Source: Elephas maximus indicus
Lineage: Eukaryota; Chordata; Mammalia; Proboscidea; Elephantidae
Reading direction: 5' to 3'
NCBI RefSeq assembly: GCF_024166365.1
Contig: NC_064835.1
Location: 60,182,607 to 60,246,606 of the forward strand
DNA length: 64,000 bases
Below the pieces are notes generated by a model that worked only from the letters and a program-made list of their open reading frames with translations, was not told where the DNA came from and ran no database searches. The translations under genes were made by a program, and so were the position numbers. Within the stretch, counting starts at the first letter, position 1, and the number at the start of each line of letters is the position of its first letter. This document shows, one piece after another, positions 54,384 to 64,000 of the stretch.

Positions 54384-56093
54384 TTCTCAAGCTGAAAGAA
54401 CTGAAGAAAAAATTCTAGCCTTGAGTTGCATTAGTGAAGGATTCCATGGGGAAAATATTAAACGATGCAGGAAGGATCAAAAGAAGATGGAAGGAATACA
54501 CAGAGTCATTATACCAAAAAGAATTAGTTGATATTCAACCATTTCAAGAGGTGGCATATGATCAGGAACCGATGGTACTAAAGGGAGAAGTCCAAGCTGT
54601 TCTGAAGGCATTGGCGAAAAACAAGGCTTCAGGAACTGATGGAATATCAATTGAGATGTTTGAACAAACAGATGCAGCGCTGGAGGTGCTCACTTGTCTA
54701 TGCCAAGGAATATGGAAGAGAGCTTCCTGGCCAACTTACTGGAAGAGATGCGTATTTATGCCTATTCCCAAGAAAGGGGATCCAACTGAATGTGGAAATT
54801 ATAGAACAATATCATTAATATCACGCGCAAGCAAAATTTTGCTGAAGATCATTCAGAAACGGTGCAGCAGTATATCTACAGGGAACTGCCAGAAATTCAG
54901 GCCGGTTTCAAAAGAGGACGTGGAACCAGGGACATCATTGCTGATGTCAGATGGATCCTGGCTGAAAGCAGAGAATACCAGAAGGCTGTTTACCTGTGTT
55001 TTATTGACTATGCAAAGGCATTTGACTGTGTGGATCATAGCAAACTATGGGTAATATTGTGAAGAATGGGAATTTCAGAACACTTAATTGTGCTCATGAG
55101 GAACCTTTACATAGATCAAGAGGCAGTTGTTCGGACAGAGCAAGGGGATACTGATTGGTTTAAAGTCAGGAAGGATATGCGTCAGGGTTGTATTCTTTCA
55201 CCATACCTATTTAATCTGTACGCTGAACATATAATCCGAGAAGATGGACTTTGTGAAGGAGAACGGGGCATCAGGACTGGAGGAAGACTCATTAACAACC
55301 TGCGTTATGCAGATGACACAACCTTGCTTGCTGAAAGTGAAGAGGACTTGAAGCACTTACTAATGAAGATCAAAGACCACAGCCTTCACTATGGATTACA
55401 CCTCAACATAAAGAAAACAAAAATCCTCACAACTGGACCAATGAGCAACATCACGATAAACAGAGAAAAGATTGAAGTTGTCAAGGATTTCATTTTACTT
55501 GGATCCACAATCAACAGCCATGGAAGCAGCAGTCAAGAAATCAAAAGACGCATTGCATTGGGTAAATCTGCTGCAAAGGACCTCTTCAAAGTGTTGAAGA
55601 GCAAAGATGTCACCCTGAAGACTAAGGTGTGCCTGACCCAAGCCATGGTATTTTCAATCACATCATATGCATGTGAAAGCTGGACAATGAATAAGGAAGA
55701 CCGAAGAAGAGTCGACGCTTCGAATTGTGGTGTTGGGGAAGAATATCGAATATACCACGGACTGCCAAAAGACTGAACAAGTCTGTCTTGGAAAAAGTGC
55801 AGCCAGAATGCTCCTTAGAAGCAAGGATGGTGAGACTGCATCTTACATACTTTGGACATGTTGTCGGGAGGGATGAGCCCCTGGAGAAGGACACAGTGCT
55901 TGCAGAGTACAGGGTCAGTGGAAAAGAGGAAGACCCTCAACGAGGTGAATTGACACAGTGAATGCAACAGTGAGCTCAAGCATAGCAACAATTGTGTGGA
56001 TGGCGCAGGACCGGGCAGTGTTTCGTTCTGTTGTGCATAGGGTAGCTATGGGACAGAACCGATTCGACGGCACCTAACAACAACAACAACAAC
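54384..56093 (+). mobile_element. RTE-clade LINE (BovB-related), 5'-truncated, best-preserved copy
   Basis: About 1.7 kb of the 3' part. Frame pieces in order: 54434 to about 54860 (KASGTDGISIEMFEQ, FMPIPKKGDPTECGNYRTISL); then a frameshift to the frame of 54862-55062 (ELPEIQAGFKRGRGTRD, CFIDYAKAFDCVDH, with first RT aspartate) ending at TGA about 55060; then 55066-55776 in the same frame (MRQGCILSPYLFNLYAEHI and the catalytic LRYADDTTLLAESEEDL); then another frameshift near 55720 into 55725-55961 (ECSLEARMVRLHLTYFGHVV). The element ends in (AAC)n at about 56065-56093. An 8-bp duplication, atatctgt, lies at 54376-54383 and 56094-56101. Three lesions make it inactive as it stands. The N-terminal endonuclease is missing. 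Confidence 0.95.
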
Positions 56094-56101
56094 ATATCTG
56101 T

Positions 56102-56670
56102 AAGCATTTTTAGATATTCTTAGACTGAGATATTGGAAAAGCGTTCATGAAAGGATTCCTCTTGTGAAGGGGCTGTGACAGAAAGGGAGTAGCTCTGCTG
56201 CTGCGTCCATTCTACCTTTGTATGTTTCTGTTGACTTTAATTTCATTGGAGATAGCGGCCAGGAAGATTATGCTGGAAGCCCTCATGATCTGAAAATCCT
56301 TATAGGGAATTTAGGTGAATCTTCAAGAAATGGAGACAGAATTCTAGAGCTCAGTACTCATGCTGCAAGGGAGGGCTATGTTTGCTGCCTTGGTGAATAC
56401 TTCAGCTGTTTAGAGGTCTTAAAAGGCAGCCTCTTCCAAATTGATTTCTAACCTACCAACATGGATTGATTGAATTAAGTTCTTTTAATGCTTGGCACTT
56501 ATACTAAGGGAAAAGAGATTGAATTATTGGCTGAGTTGGGCAATAAAGGATGTGGATCTGACCATTCACTCCTACAGAGTCCATTCTCCTGCCCATCAGA
56601 GCAGAGCCAGATTCCGGTTGGTGCCTCTTCTTCCAAGATGTTATATCAGAAATGAGGCTTTACTCCTCTT
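56102..56670. other. Non-coding intron stretch
   Basis: A 77-codon frame (56218-56451) has no recognised domain and no splice sites that fit it. No named repeat. Confidence 0.4.
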
Positions 56671-56813
56671 GTTGGCTGAGTTCATTCTTCAAAAAGCTGT
56701 GGCTTAACTATTTTTATTGTTAGCTGTTGTAGAGTCAGCCCCCGACTCATGGCTACCCCATGCACAGCAGAATAAAATGCTGCCTGGTCCTGTGCCAACC
56801 CCATGTTCGGTTG
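56671..56813. repeat. 143-bp local duplication, left copy
   Basis: It matches 57221-57363 with about five substitutions. It contains about 40 bp of unique flank (gttggctgagttcattcttc) plus the 3' part of the tRNA-Gly-headed SINE. Confidence 0.95.
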
Positions 56814-57056
56814 TTGCTCAGACCATTGTGGTCCACAATAATTTCCATTGACTGATTTTTTTTTAAGTAGATCATCAGGCCTTTCTTCCTGGTCCTTGCT
56901 AGTCTGGAAGCCCTGGTGACACCTGTTCAGCATCATAGCCACAATCCACCATTGACAGATGGGTGATGGTTGTGCGTGAGGTACATTGGCCTAGCATCAA
57001 ACCTGGACCTCCTACACGGAAGGCAAGGATCGTACCACTGAACCACCACTGTCCCA
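56712..57056 (-). repeat. SINE with tRNA-Gly-like head, complete antisense copy
   Basis: Read on the minus strand, it starts with 'gacagtggtggttcagtggt', continues 'acgatccttgccttccgtgt' and 'ccaggtttgatgctaggcca', then the shared linker (gctatgatgctgaacaggtg) and the RTE-type tail. The flanks gcttaactat (56702-56711) and gcttaattat (57057-57066) are a 10-bp target duplication with one mismatch; the right duplicated copy (57252-57261) keeps the unmutated form. Confidence 0.85.
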
Positions 57057-57220
57057 GCTTAATTATAAATGGTTCCATTCCTTTAATTTGCTTAGGGGGG
57101 CAAAGCTTAATCAATGCAGGAATCAAAACCCTTTTATTTTTTGCCAGTCATACTGAGCAGTACAAACTTTGTTGTGTTGTGTACTGTTGGGTAGTTTATT
57201 TACTCAAAATCATACCTTTT

Positions 57221-57363
57221 GTTGGCTGAGTTCATTCTTCAAAAAGCTGTGGCTTAATTATTTTTATTGTTAGCTGTTGTAGAGTCGGCCCCCAACTCAT
57301 GGCTACCCCATGCACAGCAGAACAAAATGCTGCCTGGTCCTGTGCCAACCCCATGATCGGTTG
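57221..57363. repeat. 143-bp local duplication, right copy
   Basis: The offset from the left copy is exactly 550 bp. It carries a truncated tRNA-Gly SINE 3' part with the same flank. See the left copy. Confidence 0.95.
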
Positions 57364-57699
57364 CAGAATGTCTCCTTTTCCTGAGGTGAATTTTCACAAT
57401 AATGTTCTGGAGGAAAGTCCTCATATTTAGAATTTTTGTTTTACACTCGTAATGAAGTGATTCTTAACAGAACTCAAAAAAAAAAAAACTATATAATTCT
57501 TCCTTCTGCCCAAAGTGGGGCTTAAATATTTGCGTGAAGTTCAAGTCTTGACACTGTGAGCACTCCATCAATGCAAGGGAGAAAGACTCAGTTTTATTAA
57601 AAGTTAATTATCCAAGGAAATATATCTGCTAAGGAGCCCACGTTCTGGCAATCCAGCTCAGGAGTCAGGGCTGGGCACGAAGAGGGTGTGTTTGTGGGT
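57364..57699. other. Non-coding intron stretch
   Basis: Nothing recognised beyond an A-run at 57477-57488. Confidence 0.4.
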
Positions 57700-57892
57700 C
57701 CAAAAGCCAGTTGCTGGCAAGTCAGTTCTGACTCATGGTGGCCCCATGTGTGTCAGAGCAGAACTGTGCTCCATAAGCTTTTCGGTGGCTGAAAGTGACT
57801 GTCGGAAGTAGACAGTCAGGTCTTCCTTCTGAGACACCTCTGGATGGACTTGAAGCTCCAACCTTTCAGTTAGCAGCCGAGCACATAACTGT
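57700..57892 (-). repeat. AfroSINE, long form
   Basis: 'ccagttgctggcaagtcagt', 'gaagtagacagtcaggtctt' and 'ttcagttagcagccgagcac' are in reverse order; the head is cut short. Confidence 0.9.
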
Positions 57893-57899
57893 GCTCTGT

Positions 57900-58490
57900 T
57901 TGTGGATCAGGGGTAGAGAATGATGTGTTTGGCTTGTCTGGATAAGGGGCTTCTGTGGAGGAGTTTAGGGAGGGAGATCGAAACCAGATTATTGAGGGCT
58001 TTGAGAGTCTTATTTTTTTTTTTAATTTTGGAAAAAATAACAGGTCACATAATAGGAGTCACATTTAAAAATGTTACATTGGTATCAGTGTGCAAAATGA
58101 ATTGGAGGTGAGAGGGACTGCAGTCAGATTGTCCACCTAGGAAGCTGTAGTGACAATCCAGGTGTGGAAAAATGGCAGTGAGAATGGAAGGGATGGAAGA
58201 GACATGAAAACAAATTATTAAGAATGATTAATTCATGAGGTAGACACCAAAGTGAGTCAAAGGTGACCCAGTGACCCTGGGGGCTTGGGGAATAGGTGGC
58301 TGGGAGAATGGGGAAGACTTGGTTAGAAAGGAAGCAGTCGAGAGAAAAAAAGGAAGGAGAGAGGTGGGAGGGGAAATGGAGAGAAAACTTGTTGATATGA
58401 GGTAAAAGAAGATGAGTTTGGTGTGAGATATGTTTTGTGTGAGGTTGGATAGTACAGGAACAGGTTTTAAACATAAAAATGATAATTTTT
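57900..58490 (-). repeat. L2 LINE fragment
   Basis: 'tagtgacaatccaggtgtgg', 'attattaagaatgattaatt' and 'gatatgttttgtgtgaggtt' are in antisense L2 style; a T-run at 58011-58023 splits it. Confidence 0.55.
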
Positions 58491-58503
58491 AGGAACTGCA
58501 GGT

Positions 58504-59217
58504 TGTCTTAGTTATCTAGTGCTGCTATAACAGAAATACCACAAGTGGACGGCTTTAACAAAGAGAAATTTATTTTCTCACAGTCTAGTAGGCTAGAAGT
58601 CCAAATTCAGGGCTTCAGCTCCAGGGGAAGGCTTTCTATCTCTGTCAGTTCTGAAGGAAAGTCCTTCTCATCAGTCTTTCCCCGTACTAGGAGCTTCTCC
58701 TTGCAGGAACACTGGGTCTAAAGGAGGCTCTCTGCTCCTGGTGCTTCTTTCTTGGTGGTATGAGGTCCCCCACTCTCTGTTTGCTTCCCTTTCCTTTTGT
58801 CTCTTATAAGATGAAAGATGGTGCAGGCCACACCCCTGGGAAACTCCCTTTATATTGGATCAGGGATGTGACCTGAGCGAGGATGTTACATCCCACCCTA
58901 ATCCTCTTTAACCACAGGCAGACATTACGATTTATTTAAAAAAAAAAAAAAAAATTGCCATTGAGTTGATTTTGACTCATAGCAACGCTATAGGACAGAG
59001 TAGAACTGTCTGATAGGGTTTCCAAAGAGCGCCTGATGGATTTGAACTGCTGACCTTTTGGTTAGCAACCACAGCACTTAATTACTACATCACCAGGGTT
59101 TTCTATGATTTATAACAGAAAGGAAAATCACAAAATGGAGGACAACCACACAACACTGGGAATCATAACCTAACCAAGCTGAGAGGTATTTTGGGGGACA
59201 CAATTCAATCCATGACA
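58504..59217 (-). mobile_element. Solitary MaLR-type LTR with nested AfroSINE
   Basis: On the minus strand it begins TGTCATGGATTG and ends TAAGACA, like the LTR at 24467-24965, and shares most of its left half with it (gtgctgctataacagaaata, gtaggctagaagtccaaatt). A 5-bp duplication, caggt/taggt, flanks it. No internal coding region is present. Confidence 0.82.
58937..59104 (-). repeat. AfroSINE, deleted form, within the LTR
   Basis: Poly-A then 'attgccattgagttgatttt' to 'catcaccagggttttct'. The flanks acgatttat / atgatttat are a short target duplication. Confidence 0.93.
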
Positions 59218-61002
59218 TAGGTCTTAAAGAGATGGATAGATTTTTTTTTCCGCAATTAGTTTATATATTCATGGATAAATGTCATTTATTACAAGAATGA
59301 GACAATGAACATTCAATTCCTATTTTTCATTTTTATAGATGTGAGGATTGAGAAACCTTGTTCACATAAATAAGTAGACGGGAACGAAAGAGGTTTTGTT
59401 GTAGTGAAGTCACTCAAGTCTTTGAATTAAATTTCAGCTATATGCCAAAAATCACAGTGATCTGTCATCAAAAATTATTTTTGATGATCTATCAGTTCAC
59501 AACTTGATTAGGCTCCCCTTCAGCTCTGTTGAAAACGAAGAACTGGAAACCGACTTGGAAAAAGACATGTTACTCAGCCATTTGAGGCATTCACCTCCTC
59601 GACATTGACATGGATATTTTCAGTTGTTATTTCACTTGGTGGCCATTTTTGCCCCCAGTGGCAGTGCTCCATGGTAAGATTTGGGAGGTGGGAGGAGTTC
59701 TATCTTCCTGAAATGGAGGAAGGCCACCTGTGGAAGCGGGTGCTGGGGGAGAGCTCACCCCTCCATCACAAAAACACCTTCTAAGGCAGATTCGGTATAG
59801 GAAAGAACAATGAAAATGGCTATTGAAGGTCTATAAATTGATTCCCTTCAAATTGTCTTGTCTGTTCACCTTTTGGACAGTCTTTATGTATCCCTGGGGG
59901 CATCTGTACCCACTATGAAGACTGTTCATCTAGAGTAAAGCTCACAGCCGTCAGGTAAATTGTAGGCCCTTTGCAGATCCACAGGGACTTAGGCAGGGTC
60001 AATGGCCAGATTGGACCATGGGTGTGTGGACAGAGGCTTGCCCTGGGCTCCCTGACCAGCCGTCACCCCAACCAGAATGACCTTATTCCTGCCTAATGCA
60101 ACTGGCAGCAGAAAGTCCATTCTGTTAGCAATTAAGGGTGGTTTTGGAGGGAGAATCAAGCCTGTTTTAGAGAAAAAGAGCTCCTTGGGAACCCCTGACA
60201 GAGCAGACAGGCCCAAGACACGGCCCTTGGCAGAAGTTTTATCTTTATAAACCACAGAACCCATTTTCCAGCAAATGGATTTTCATTTTACTCTATCACA
60301 GCATTTTTTCCTTTTGGATTATCATTGTAAATGTAGCTAGGCTTTATAGAGACCACTCTGGACTGAACCTTTCTTGCCTTTTTGGTTTTCATTCCCCAAG
60401 CATACTGACTTTTCACCAATTCGGCCGCTCTCTGAGTTTATGCCAATGGTACTCCATAGACACTTGCATTATTTTACTCAGTGACACTCAACTCCAATTA
60501 TTTTTGTTTTGTGTCTATTTATCCAGTTAGACTGCAAGGCTCAGCAAGGTTGTGATTGGCCCAAGTTCATTTGCCTAATCATTGAGTGAGCCTTCCCCCT
60601 ACTTTACAAAAGAAAGACAAATCATCAGATTTAACCAAACCATAGGATTCCAAGCCCAGGACTCTTATTTTCCCAAGATGTGGCCAGTGTATCTGATGGC
60701 TTAAGACTTTTCTCTTTGCTGTATCATCTTGATAAAAATCAGGGTCATTCCAGCCTGTAATCAGATAACATGTTGTTATATACTAATGTATTCCCTGATA
60801 GCTTTGTACACACTTATTTGGACCAGGCCAACATGAGCTAATTATAGATAAGTGCAGATTGTTGTAGATTTCATGGGCTGTCCCAGTCATTACTTCCTTA
60901 GGGAAATTATAAACCTAAGGGCAGAGGTGGTACCCTGTCTTGTGGCCCCACAGCTTTTGGCATAGGAGTTTGTCAGTGGATAAGCAAATGGATTCTGAGA
61001 AT
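59218..61002. other. Repeat-poor intron stretch, no gene seen
   Basis: Except for a near-perfect palindrome at 59465-59487, I recognise no repeat over about 1.8 kb, the longest such run in the right half. The minus frame 59989-60264 has no domain. Low repeat content can mark conserved regulatory DNA, but this is only a suggestion. Confidence 0.4.
59465..59487. repeat. 23-bp near-perfect palindrome
   Basis: TCATCAAAAAT, central T, ATTTTTGATGA: 11-bp complementary arms around one base. Confidence 0.9.
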
Positions 61003-61204
61003 AGAGGACCCTGGGTAGAATAAGCGGCTTGCAATCAGCTGCTCATCTAAAGGTTGGTGGTTCAAACCCACCCAGCAGCTCTGTGGAAGAATGGCCTGAC
61101 AAACTGCTTCCATAAAGATTACAGGCAAGAAAACCTTATGGAGCAGTTCTATTGTGTAACACATGGGGTCACCATGAGTTGGAATCAACTCAATGGGAAC
61201 AAGC
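61003..61204 (+). repeat. AfroSINE, old long form
   Basis: 'gaccctgggtagaataagcg', 'gttggtggttcaaacccacc', 'aagaatggcctgacaaactg' and 'caactcaatgggaacaag' follow the order, with more divergence than the other copies. Confidence 0.85.
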
Positions 61205-61279
61205 AGTGTCTACGTTGATTCTCCCAACAGCCCTGTGTAGTGGTAGCACCTCAGCATTGATAGCAGTGCCACAGAAGCA

Positions 61280-61420
61280 CAATGGAATAGTGAGAAGAGT
61301 ATAGACCTCAGAACCAGATAGCCTTGGAGACTTGGTTTGTTTGCACAGGCCCTTCTACTAGTCATGTGGCCTAGGGAAACAGCACTACCTTTCTTTTTAT
61401 TTCCTCAAAGGTAACCGAAA
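61280..61420 (+). repeat. MIR SINE fragment
   Basis: 'agtatagacctcagaaccag', 'ctagtcatgtggcctaggga' and 'tttatttcctcaaaggtaac' follow the MIR order loosely. Confidence 0.5.
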
Positions 61421-61554
61421 AGGGAGGAGGAAGAAGATATAGAGGGAGGACTGCAAGGAGGAAGAGAAGAAAAAAAGGGAGTGATTCTGAAGCTTGGGGC
61501 TGATGACGTCAATGGATTTTGTTAAATTGTAGAAACATATTTGGACCTCTGTGG

Positions 61555-61720
61555 TTGAAACCTTTTGTAGGTCCTGGGAATTCAAAGACTTAATAAGATT
61601 CAGTTCCTGCTGCACACAGTCTAGTGGGGAGACAGAGGTAAAAATGACAGTAAATAAAGCAGCGTGCTGGCTATGATGGAGGTGCACATGGAACATGAGG
61701 GAAATCAGTGAGACGTCTTG
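61555..61720 (-). repeat. L2 LINE fragment
   Basis: 'gtaggtcctgggaattcaaa' and 'acacagtctagtggggagac' are antisense L2. Confidence 0.7.
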
Positions 61721-62520
61721 TGAGCTCTCTTGTACCTTGAAGATAAGGTTGAGACACCTAGACCACATGATAGGATGACTAGGTAAATTCATGACTGCTG
61801 AAGAACATGGCTTCCACTTATATTGAGGGGGACGGGGTCAATATTAACCTGGAAATAGGGCTTTAGTAGCTTGTTACAAGTAACTCTCCCCTTCTATGTT
61901 TTTACATTGTCTTGGGTAGAGTTATACAGGTTGGTTTTAGTGACTGACCAAAACTAACATGTGTAACTTGGCAGTGAGAGATTATTTTCAATGACAAAAT
62001 CAAGATTATAAAAGATCTCAACAGTCTGGAACAATAAAAAAACAACCCAGTGCTGTGGAGTCCAAATAGTCCCACCATAACAAGATGAAGTTTTTGTATT
62101 TGAATTACAAAAAAAACCCGAATGGGTAACATTTTTTTTTTTTTTTTAAATGGGGAAGATAGCTTTAATGCCATCACCTTTGTTAAAGCCTTACAGGGCT
62201 TACTTGATAATAAGTTCAGTGAAAGAAGATATAGGGATCTGGCCATAAAAATATTATTTAGAGCTTTATGATTATGCTTAGAAATATAGATTAAAGAGGT
62301 ATAGGCTATGGTTCTAATATTTTCTGTGCTAGAATATTATGATGTTCAGAAGAATGACTGCAAATAGTTAAAAAATAATGTTTCTTGAAATTTAGCCATT
62401 GTCTAAGATTTTGTCACCTGATGTGATTTTCCTATGTGTTTCAAATCCCACCTCTGTGATTTTAATGAGGTGGGATTAGTGGCAGTTATGTTAGTGAGGG
62501 AGGACTCGATCTGCAAGATT
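61721..62520. other. Non-coding intron stretch
   Basis: No gene; a T-run at 62131-62147. No named repeat. Confidence 0.4.
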
Positions 62521-62524
62521 AGGT

Positions 62525-62845
62525 TCTGTTTTAAGTCAATCTCTTTCGAGATATAAAAGAGAGAAGCAAGCAGAGAGACGGGGGACCTTATACCACCAAG
62601 CAAGAATTGCTGGAAGCATGCATCCTTTGGACCTGGGGTCCCTGTGCTGGGAAGCTCCTGGACCAGGGGAAGATTGGTGACAAGGACCTTCCTCCAGAGT
62701 TCACAGAGAGAAAATCTTCCTCTGGAGCTGATGCCCTGAATTCAGACTTCTAGCCTACTAGACTGTGAGAGAATAAACTTGTGTTTGTTGAAGTCCTCCA
62801 CTTTTGGTATTTCTGTTATAAAGCACTAGATAACGAAGATAGCCA
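62525..62845 (+). mobile_element. MaLR-type LTR fragment, sense
   Basis: 'atataaaagagagaagcaag', 'cctggaccaggggaagattg', 'gacttctagcctactagact' and 'ggtatttctgttataaagca' are the sense-strand version of the right-to-left order in 58504-59217. Confidence 0.75.
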
Positions 62846-62979
62846 TTAACAAATATGTAAAGGGTGTAATGGAAAAGAGGAATTTAACATCTTTATGTAG
62901 ATCATTCCAAACCACTTGGACTTTCCTACGTTCACATGCTATTTCACACTTGTGTGACTTTATTCATGCTTTTCCATCT
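62846..62979. other. Short non-coding stretch
   Basis: Nothing recognised. Confidence 0.35.
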
Positions 62980-63440
62980 GCCTGGAACAGTATTCTTTAT
63001 CGTCTTCAAATGATCAACCCATCTTAGTCTTCAACTCTTGGCCCAGAATTGATCTTTCTAGAAAGCCCTAGCAGACCCGCATATCTGGAGCTAGCTTCCC
63101 CACCCACCTTTGTGTTTCCAGAGGTCCCTTCCTATGCTACCACTCTGACAATGCCCTTTTGCACTGAAATGGGGTGGTTCTGCTTCCCCAGCTTCTGTCA
63201 GTCCCTCAAGGCAGGGGCTCTCCCACTGCACTCAGTGTTTTCTGGATATAAACTGGACAGGACACAGTTTCAGGCTCCTTCACTGCACTTCCAGCCCTTT
63301 GTTGACTATTCTTTTATTGACTGTTCTTGTTTTCTGTTTTCTTCTCCACTCTTCTCTTTGCCCTTGGGATTTATGTCTGTTTTGTTCACAGCCCTGCCAT
63401 TTCATTGCAGCTTTCAGAGGGGCACAGATTCATAAACACC
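62980..63440 (+). repeat. L2 LINE 3' fragment
   Basis: 'ccatctgcctggaacagtat', 'aagccctagcagacccgcat' and 'ccctcaaggcaggggctctc' follow the sense L2 order. A 128-codon frame (63049-63435) inside has no domain. Confidence 0.5.
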
Positions 63441-63631
63441 TGCGTTCAATATGCTGGGTTTAAAATGTTTTATTTGATGCAATTTGGTACAATGCATAAA
63501 ACTTCAAAATGCCTATATCTCTTGGCCCGGCCCTTCTGTTTCTAGATAACTAAGTTGCATAAATACTTGTTTGTGCATAAGGAGAAGTGTACAAGGTTAC
63601 AAGGACATTGACTCTAGAGCATTATTGTAGT

Positions 63632-63661
63632 TAAAAAAAAAAAAAAAAACCAGTGCCGTTG
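63632..63661 (-). repeat. Extremely short AfroSINE insertion (about 13 bases plus poly-A)
   Basis: Poly-A followed by only 'ccagtgccgttg' of the AfroSINE 3' end, bounded by an 11-bp duplication, attattgtagt, at 63621-63631 and 63662-63672. Confidence 0.85.
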
Positions 63662-63674
63662 ATTATTGTAGTAG

Positions 63675-63927
63675 TAAAAAAAAATTGGAACACTATCTAT
63701 GCCATCAGTAAGGAAATAGCTAAATAAACTTTGACAGGTCTATGTTACAGAACACTCTGCAGCCATCAAAAAGAATGTTGTTGACCTAAATGCACAGATC
63801 TGGAAAGCTCTCCTAAAAATATTATTAAAATTAAAAGGCAAACTTGTATCATACTTGATACCACGTATAGCCTTTAAAAAAAACATGAAACAATATCATA
63901 TATTTCAAGTCATACTTAAAAGTGAAT
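63675..63927 (+). mobile_element. L1 LINE 3' fragment, sense
   Basis: 'gaacactctgcagccatcaa', 'tgcacagatctggaaagctc' and 'gcaaacttgtatcatacttg' match an old sense L1 3' end. Confidence 0.75.
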
Positions 63928-63928
63928 A

Positions 63929-64000
63929 CAAACCCAAACCCATTGCCGTTGAATTGATTCCAACTCATAGCAACCTTATAGGACAGAGTAGAATTGCTCC
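63929..64000 (-). repeat. AfroSINE, cut by the window end
   Basis: 'cccattgccgttgaattgat' and 'ttataggacagagtagaatt' are in reverse order; the head lies beyond the window. Confidence 0.93.

Noticed and set aside
56218-56451. 77-codon frame as a coding exon of EVA1A or another gene
   Set aside because: It does not resemble the EVA1A membrane or tail region and has no good acceptor/donor pair in phase.

Overview
The window is mammalian nuclear DNA. The sign of lineage is the repeat content: about 30 AfroSINE copies, both the long form and the internally deleted form with the short 'tgctccttggaaaccctatg' body, plus RTE-clade LINEs ending in (AAC)n and a second SINE with a tRNA-Gly-like head. 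This is typical of Afrotheria; the deleted AfroSINE form points to Paenungulata (elephant, hyrax, sea cow), most simply an elephant. All family names come from remembered consensus features, not a database search.

One gene can be supported: EVA1A (TMEM166/FAM176A), on the + strand. A CpG island at about 3480-4260 holds a GC-box-rich, TATA-less promoter region and a first exon with a strong donor at 4112/4113. A probable non-coding exon 2 lies at 40751-40870 and a first coding exon at 45225-45374. The coding exon encodes the EVA1A start region (MALLSN...AAYSFVS) and ends one base into the next codon. I do not see the transmembrane and C-terminal exons, which should lie beyond 64000. Intron 1 is about 36.6 kb, intron 2 about 4.4 kb, and intron 3 is open-ended. 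The usual mammalian start codon appears lost, with the next Met (45329) the only usable AUG. The reading frame is open across all three exons.

Layout: 1-3480 is upstream sequence with old MIR, L2 and MER5 pieces. 3480-4260 is promoter and exon 1. 4113-40750 is intron 1, filled with MIR/L2, AfroSINEs, three old antisense L1 fragments (17.5-20.7, 29.3-30.0, 32.0-35.8 kb), a 5'-truncated RTE inserted inside the first L1, MaLR LTR material, and a repeat family with TTAA targets that looks piggyBac-like. 40871-45224 is intron 2. 45375-64000 is the start of intron 3, with sense L1 fragments, a Tigger-like element, a pair of inverted 190-bp mini-transposons, the best-preserved RTE copy (54384-56093), two tRNA-Gly-headed SINEs, a local 143-bp duplication, and more MaLR LTRs.

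No functional RNA gene, CRISPR array or second protein-coding gene is supported. The most interesting points are the EVA1A N-terminus, the TTAA-flanked family, serial SINE insertion into the same target, and the chimeric tRNA-Gly SINE.
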